A DNA stretch of 8,458 bases from Sulfurimonadaceae bacterium. Lineage in GTDB: Bacteria > Campylobacterota > Campylobacteria > Campylobacterales > Sulfurimonadaceae. The notes beneath the pieces are model-generated. The model was not told where the DNA came from. It searched no databases and saw nothing but the letters and a program-made list of their open reading frames with translations. Made by a program: the position numbers and the translations under genes. Shown here one piece after another: positions 6,704 to 8,458 of this stretch. The stretch's first letter is position 1; each line of letters begins with the position of its first letter. The DNA is taken from positions 1 through 8,458 of the forward strand of contig JAQUCZ010000031.1 in assembly GCA_028685945.1 (NCBI GenBank). The letters run 5' to 3'.

Positions 6704-7192
6704 ATGAAAATAGAAAAAAACGTCTTAGTCCACATCGACTACAAACTCACAAACCCCGAGGGTATCATCCTTAACGAAGGGGAGGAGGAGCTCATCTACC
6801 TTCACGGCGATTACGGACACGTATTTAGCAAACTCGAAAAAGCTTTAGAGGGAAAAAAAGAGGGAGATACGTTTTGCGTTACCCTCGAACCCCACGAAGC
6901 CTTTGGCATGTACGATGAAAGTTTGGTTGTCAAAGAATCGCTCGAAGCACTTCCCGAGGATATATTTATAGGGATGGAACTAGACGGTTCGGAGGATGAT
7001 TTTGAAGAGAGCGTGATCTACACCGTAACGCACCTAGAAGACGGTTATGCGCTCCTAAACGCAAACCACCCTTTGGCGGGGATCACCCTAACATTCGAGG
7101 GTACAATAACCGAGTTGCAAAAACTAAGCGACGAGGAAGTAAAAGAGATTCTCGAACACGACGAACACGAGGGTGAACACCACCATCACTAA
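6704..7192 (+). CDS. slyD: SlyD-type FKBP peptidyl-prolyl cis-trans isomerase and chaperone
   Basis: This 162-aa cytoplasmic enzyme isomerises X-Pro bonds, acts as a folding chaperone and, in many bacteria, carries nickel for hydrogenase or urease assembly. The FKBP core is at about 1-63 (VHIDYKLTNPEG, IYLHGDYGHVFSKLEKALEG, KKEGD) and 124-136 (LAGITLTFEGTI). The inserted IF chaperone flap lies between them (HEAFGMYDESLV, then LEDGYALLNANHPLAG). The C-terminus is acidic and His-rich (HDEHEGEHHHH), a plausible metal-binding tail. It is much shorter than the E. coli tail and has no cysteines. The start at 6704 is chosen because AAGGAATCACA precedes it. The upstream GTG at 6680 lies inside a REP-like repeat and would add eight unrelated residues. 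Expression is probably separate from uvrA because of the intervening repeats, but no promoter is clear. One octamer lies inside (6904-6911). Confidence 0.92.
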   Translation: MKIEKNVLVHIDYKLTNPEGIILNEGEEELIYLHGDYGHVFSKLEKALEGKKEGDTFCVTLEPHEAFGMYDESLVVKESLEALPEDIFIGMELDGSEDDFEESVIYTVTHLEDGYALLNANHPLAGITLTFEGTITELQKLSDEEVKEILEHDEHEGEHHHH

Positions 7193-7195
7193 GCT

Positions 7196-7211
7196 ACATG
7201 CCATGGCATGT
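7196..7211. repeat. Exact head-to-head pair of the ACATGCCA octamer
   Basis: ACATGCCATGGCATGT is a perfect 16-bp palindrome made of one ACATGCCA and one abutting reverse complement, 4 nt after the slyD stop. A G-U pair could extend it in RNA. No T-run follows, so it is not a standard terminator. The placement just past a stop codon resembles how uptake-sequence pairs double as terminators in Neisseria and Haemophilus. Confidence 0.75.
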
Positions 7212-7224
7212 GCACTTTAAATGG

Positions 7225-7253
7225 TGGATAATTTTATAAATATGTAATATAAT
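7225..7253 (+). promoter_or_regulatory. Promoter of the toxin-antitoxin operon
   Basis: TGGATA (7225-7230; four of six match the -35 consensus) is separated by exactly 17 nt from a perfect TATAAT (7248-7253). Predicted initiation near 7260 lies inside the operator palindrome. The leader to the ATG is about 25 nt, with AAAGGG as ribosome-binding site 6 nt before ATG. Confidence 0.7.
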
Positions 7254-7271
7254 ACGTAAAATATTACATAT
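7240..7271. promoter_or_regulatory. Autoregulatory operator of the toxin-antitoxin operon
   Basis: ATATGTAATAT (7240-7250) and ATATTACATAT (7261-7271) are perfect 11-bp inverted arms. The 10-bp spacer holds the self-complementary TACGTA (7253-7258) at the dyad centre. The left arm overlaps the -10 box and the spacer overlaps the start region. Antitoxin binding here, with toxin as co-repressor, would block transcription, the usual Phd/YefM arrangement. That binding is inferred. Confidence 0.7.
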
Positions 7272-7284
7272 AAAAGGGTGTAAA

Positions 7285-7560
7285 ATGATTGCATACAAAC
7301 GTGACGAGATAGTCTCCGCAAGCGACGTCGCTCGCGGGTTTTCTCATATGCTCAATAGCATCATAGATAAATCTAAAGAGCGACTTGCTATCTCAAAAAA
7401 CAATAAACTCGAAGCAGTCCTTTTGGATATAGAGGAGTACGAAAGGCTCCAAGCTGCGTACGACATGCTTGAGCAGCAAGAGATTGCGAAGATGCTCGAG
7501 CAAAGAAGTGCAGAAGAGAAAGGGGTTTCCCACTCTAAAATAATCACTTTAGAGATATAG
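7285..7560 (+). CDS. Phd/YefM-family antitoxin
   Basis: This 91-aa protein is the DNA-binding and toxin-neutralising partner of the next gene. The N-terminal half has the Phd/YefM pattern: SASDVARGFSHMLNSI (11-26), then a strand RLAISKNNKLEAVLLDIEEY (33-52). The remainder is a charged helix (about 55-78) that would wrap the toxin. Its stop TAG directly abuts the toxin ATG (0-nt gap), which enforces coupled translation. The promoter with a perfect dyad just upstream fits conditional autoregulation. Length is typical. Assignment to the superfamily is firm, while the exact subfamily (RelB-, YefM- or Phd-type) is not resolved. Confidence 0.9.
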   Translation: MIAYKRDEIVSASDVARGFSHMLNSIIDKSKERLAISKNNKLEAVLLDIEEYERLQAAYDMLEQQEIAKMLEQRSAEEKGVSHSKIITLEI

Positions 7561-7851
7561 ATGCCTAGAGACGTAAAGCTCACCTATCTTAAAAAAGCAA
7601 AAAAGTTTTTAGATAAAAATCCCCGTCTTATCACCGAAAATGAGGTCGATATATTGGTAGTAAAGTTGATACAAAAGGTTTTTTTAAACCGAGATACCAA
7701 TGTCGACGTAAAGCAGCTTCAAGGCGATTTGAAAAGTTATTACCGCATTAGAAAAGGGAATCTGAGAATTATCGTACAGATCGTAGACGATGAAGTTATC
7801 ATCGAAGCGATTATCAACGATATAGGCTTTCGAGGGGACGTGTACAAGTAG
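7561..7851 (+). CDS. RelE/ParE-superfamily toxin
   Basis: This 96-aa basic protein is probably a ribosome-dependent mRNA interferase. The hallmark is the C-terminal block LQGDLKSYYRIRKGNLRIIVQIVDDEVIIEAIINDIGFRGDVY (about 53-95), matching the RelE pattern L-x-G-...-Y-R-I-R-x-G-x-(Y/L)-R-I-...-I-G-x-R-x-x-V-Y. Candidate catalytic or RNA-contacting residues are K51, R62, R64, K65, R69, R91 and Y95. The N-terminus (VKLTYLKKAKKFLDKNP) is the usual helix. The gene appears intact, with no frameshift, so the toxin may be active. It starts directly after the antitoxin stop. It is followed by an octamer-based palindrome and convergent ychJ. RelE-type activity is more likely than ParE-type gyrase inhibition, but sequence alone does not settle it. 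Confidence 0.9.
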   Translation: MPRDVKLTYLKKAKKFLDKNPRLITENEVDILVVKLIQKVFLNRDTNVDVKQLQGDLKSYYRIRKGNLRIIVQIVDDEVIIEAIINDIGFRGDVYK

Positions 7852-7862
7852 TTTTGACGCCC

Positions 7863-7880
7863 ACATGCCATGCCATGGCA
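7863..7880. repeat. Octamer-based palindrome between toxin gene and ychJ
   Basis: ACATGCCA (7863-7870) is followed by a near copy CCATGCCA (7868-7875). It ends in the perfect palindrome TGCCATGGCA (7871-7880). It fills the 32-bp gap between the convergent toxin and ychJ stops and could act as a bidirectional pause or terminator, though without a T-run. It mirrors the octamer pair on the other side of the TA module. Confidence 0.6.
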
Positions 7881-7883
7881 GCT

Positions 7884-8321
7884 TTAGCCGCAACACTTCT
7901 TGTATTTTTTTCCGCTGCCGCAAGGGCATGGCATGTTACGCTCTAATTTTGTGTTGTAAATCGTGCCGTCTTTGTAGAGCCACATGCCATCTACTTGGAG
8001 AAAATTGCTTTTTTCGTGCTGCACGCCTACACCTTGACCATCGCGATAATAGGCTTTAAACTCCACCTGATCCGCCTTGGCATGTACGATCTCCAACCCC
8101 AGCCATTCGATACTTTTTGCGTATTCTTTGATGAGTTCTAGTTCCTCGGAGCTGTTTTGTTCGGGCGTGGCGGTTGCAACGATGTACGCGGCATCTGCAA
8201 GCACGTAAGCACTATAGCGGCTTCGCATCAACTCTTCGGGTGTCGCGGGATTCTTGGCATGTGTCAAAAAAAGTTCGCAACACTCGGTAAAAGGTTTTTG
8301 GCTTTTACAATAACATAACAT
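7884..8321 (-). CDS. ychJ: YchJ family protein (UPF0225) with two SEC-C zinc motifs
   Basis: This 145-aa cytoplasmic protein is closely similar in layout to E. coli YchJ, whose function is not established. It has an N-terminal C-x-C-x8-C-C motif (C3, C5, C14, C15), a central NTF2-like domain beginning with the family signature LMRSRYSAYVLADAAY (31-46), and IEWLGLEIV (71-79). A C-terminal SEC-C zinc motif MPCPCGSGKKYKKCCG has C132, C134, C143 and C144. The N-terminal motif keeps the cysteine spacing but has lost the CPCGSG wording, so it is diverged though still able to bind zinc. The SEC-C motif is also found at the end of SecA. The start ATG at 8321 is preceded by an A/G-rich tract rather than a strong ribosome-binding site. 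The gene is unusually rich in the octamer (four copies: 7929, 7982, 8078, 8255). Confidence 0.93.
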   Translation of the reverse strand: MLCYCKSQKPFTECCELFLTHAKNPATPEELMRSRYSAYVLADAAYIVATATPEQNSSEELELIKEYAKSIEWLGLEIVHAKADQVEFKAYYRDGQGVGVQHEKSNFLQVDGMWLYKDGTIYNTKLERNMPCPCGSGKKYKKCCG

Positions 8322-8360
8322 TCTTTTTCTCTTTTTTGGCGCAATGATACCACCGCTCTT

Positions 8361-8382
8361 CGTAACACAGGCTTTAGCCTGT
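8361..8382 (+). repeat. REP-like element, copy 4
   Basis: The head CGTAAC is followed by a perfect 7-bp palindrome ACAGGCT-TT-AGCCTGT (8367-8382). The head is identical to the three copies near 6601-6687, and the stem differs by compensated changes. It lies about 40 bp upstream of ychJ in intergenic DNA. Confidence 0.75.
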
Positions 8383-8407
8383 AGGGAGTCAGATTATCAG
8401 CGTATAC

Positions 8408-8449
8408 ACAACCCACGTTGTCGCAAACGAAAAGAGGGTTCCATACCCT
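8408..8449. repeat. Two small hairpins at the window end
   Basis: ACAAC-CCAC-GTTGT (8408-8421) and AGGGT-TCCAT-ACCCT (8435-8449) are perfect 5-bp stems. An inverted pair GTAGGG (8381-8386) and CCCTAC (8446-8451) brackets them, starting at the end of the REP-like copy. The stretch 8322-8458 has no recognisable gene. It may be part of a longer repeat or an RNA cut by the window edge. Confidence 0.35.
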
Positions 8450-8458
8450 ACGATAGAG

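Larger units (their letters stand above)
1741..8262. repeat. Dispersed octamer ACATGCCA / TGGCATGT, 14 copies
   Basis: Copies on the plus strand as ACATGCCA start at 3686, 5124, 6052, 6594, 7196, 7863 and 7982. Copies as TGGCATGT start at 1741, 3000, 6904, 7204, 7929, 8078 and 8255. The ninth base after ACATGCCA is A or T in 12 of 14. Copies inside genes use different reading frames (His-Ala, Met-Pro, Thr-Cys, Gly-Met), so protein conservation does not explain them. None occurs in 1-1740 or in 7212-7862. Confidence 0.85.

Noticed and set aside
7156..7192. C-terminal HHHH of SlyD as an engineered His tag
   Set aside because: The tail is interspersed with Asp, Glu and Gly, as in native SlyD metal-binding tails, and it sits in natural genomic context.
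5124..8262. ACATGCC explained by a recurring His-Ala-Lys peptide motif
   Set aside because: Copies occur in at least four codon registers, on the antisense strand of slyD and ychJ, and in intergenic DNA.

Overview
The window looks like chromosomal DNA from a free-living Campylobacterota (Epsilonproteobacteria), possibly a Sulfurimonas, Sulfuricurvum or Sulfurovum relative. This is inferred from the protein style, the short cheX-like/fliN/fliO flagellar cluster, a FliO with a large periplasmic domain, the short UvrA (943 aa) and a moderate GC content judged by eye. No rRNA or tRNA gene is present, so the genus is not certain.

Layout. Bases 1-87 are the tail of an unidentified gene. It is followed 6 nt later by a 377-aa protein with a possible PD-(D/E)XK nuclease-like core (94-1227). 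Convergent to it, an overlapping minus-strand flagellar operon runs from a CheX-like phosphatase (2868-2443) through fliN (2450-2112) to fliO (2115-1234). A 155-bp divergent promoter region (2869-3023) separates that operon from a plus-strand operon of a TauE/SafE-type permease (3024-3764) and uvrA (3775-6606). The uvrA-slyD gap is filled by three REP-like palindromes, two of which form an inverted REPIN-like pair. Then come slyD (6704-7192), a Phd/YefM-RelE toxin-antitoxin pair with a clear autoregulatory operator (7225-7851), and convergent ychJ (8321-7884). The last 137 bases carry a fourth REP-like copy and two further small hairpins, with no visible gene.

The genes are mostly housekeeping: switch and export parts of the flagellum, nucleotide excision repair, metal or proline-isomerase chaperoning, and a stress-type TA module. 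They do not form a single pathway.

The most striking signal lies between and across the genes. The octamer ACATGCCA (reverse complement TGGCATGT) occurs 14 times in 8.46 kb, against roughly 0.26 expected for a random 8-mer on both strands. It occurs seven times in each orientation, in all reading frames and also outside genes. It is absent from the first 1.7 kb and from the TA module. One intergenic site is an exact head-to-head pair (ACATGCCATGGCATGT), and octamer-based palindromes sit on both sides of the TA module. This behaves like a DNA-uptake-type or other highly iterated chromosomal word, and I know of no such word described for Campylobacterota. A second repeat family, with head GTAACAC plus a 7-bp palindrome, provides the uvrA stop codon.
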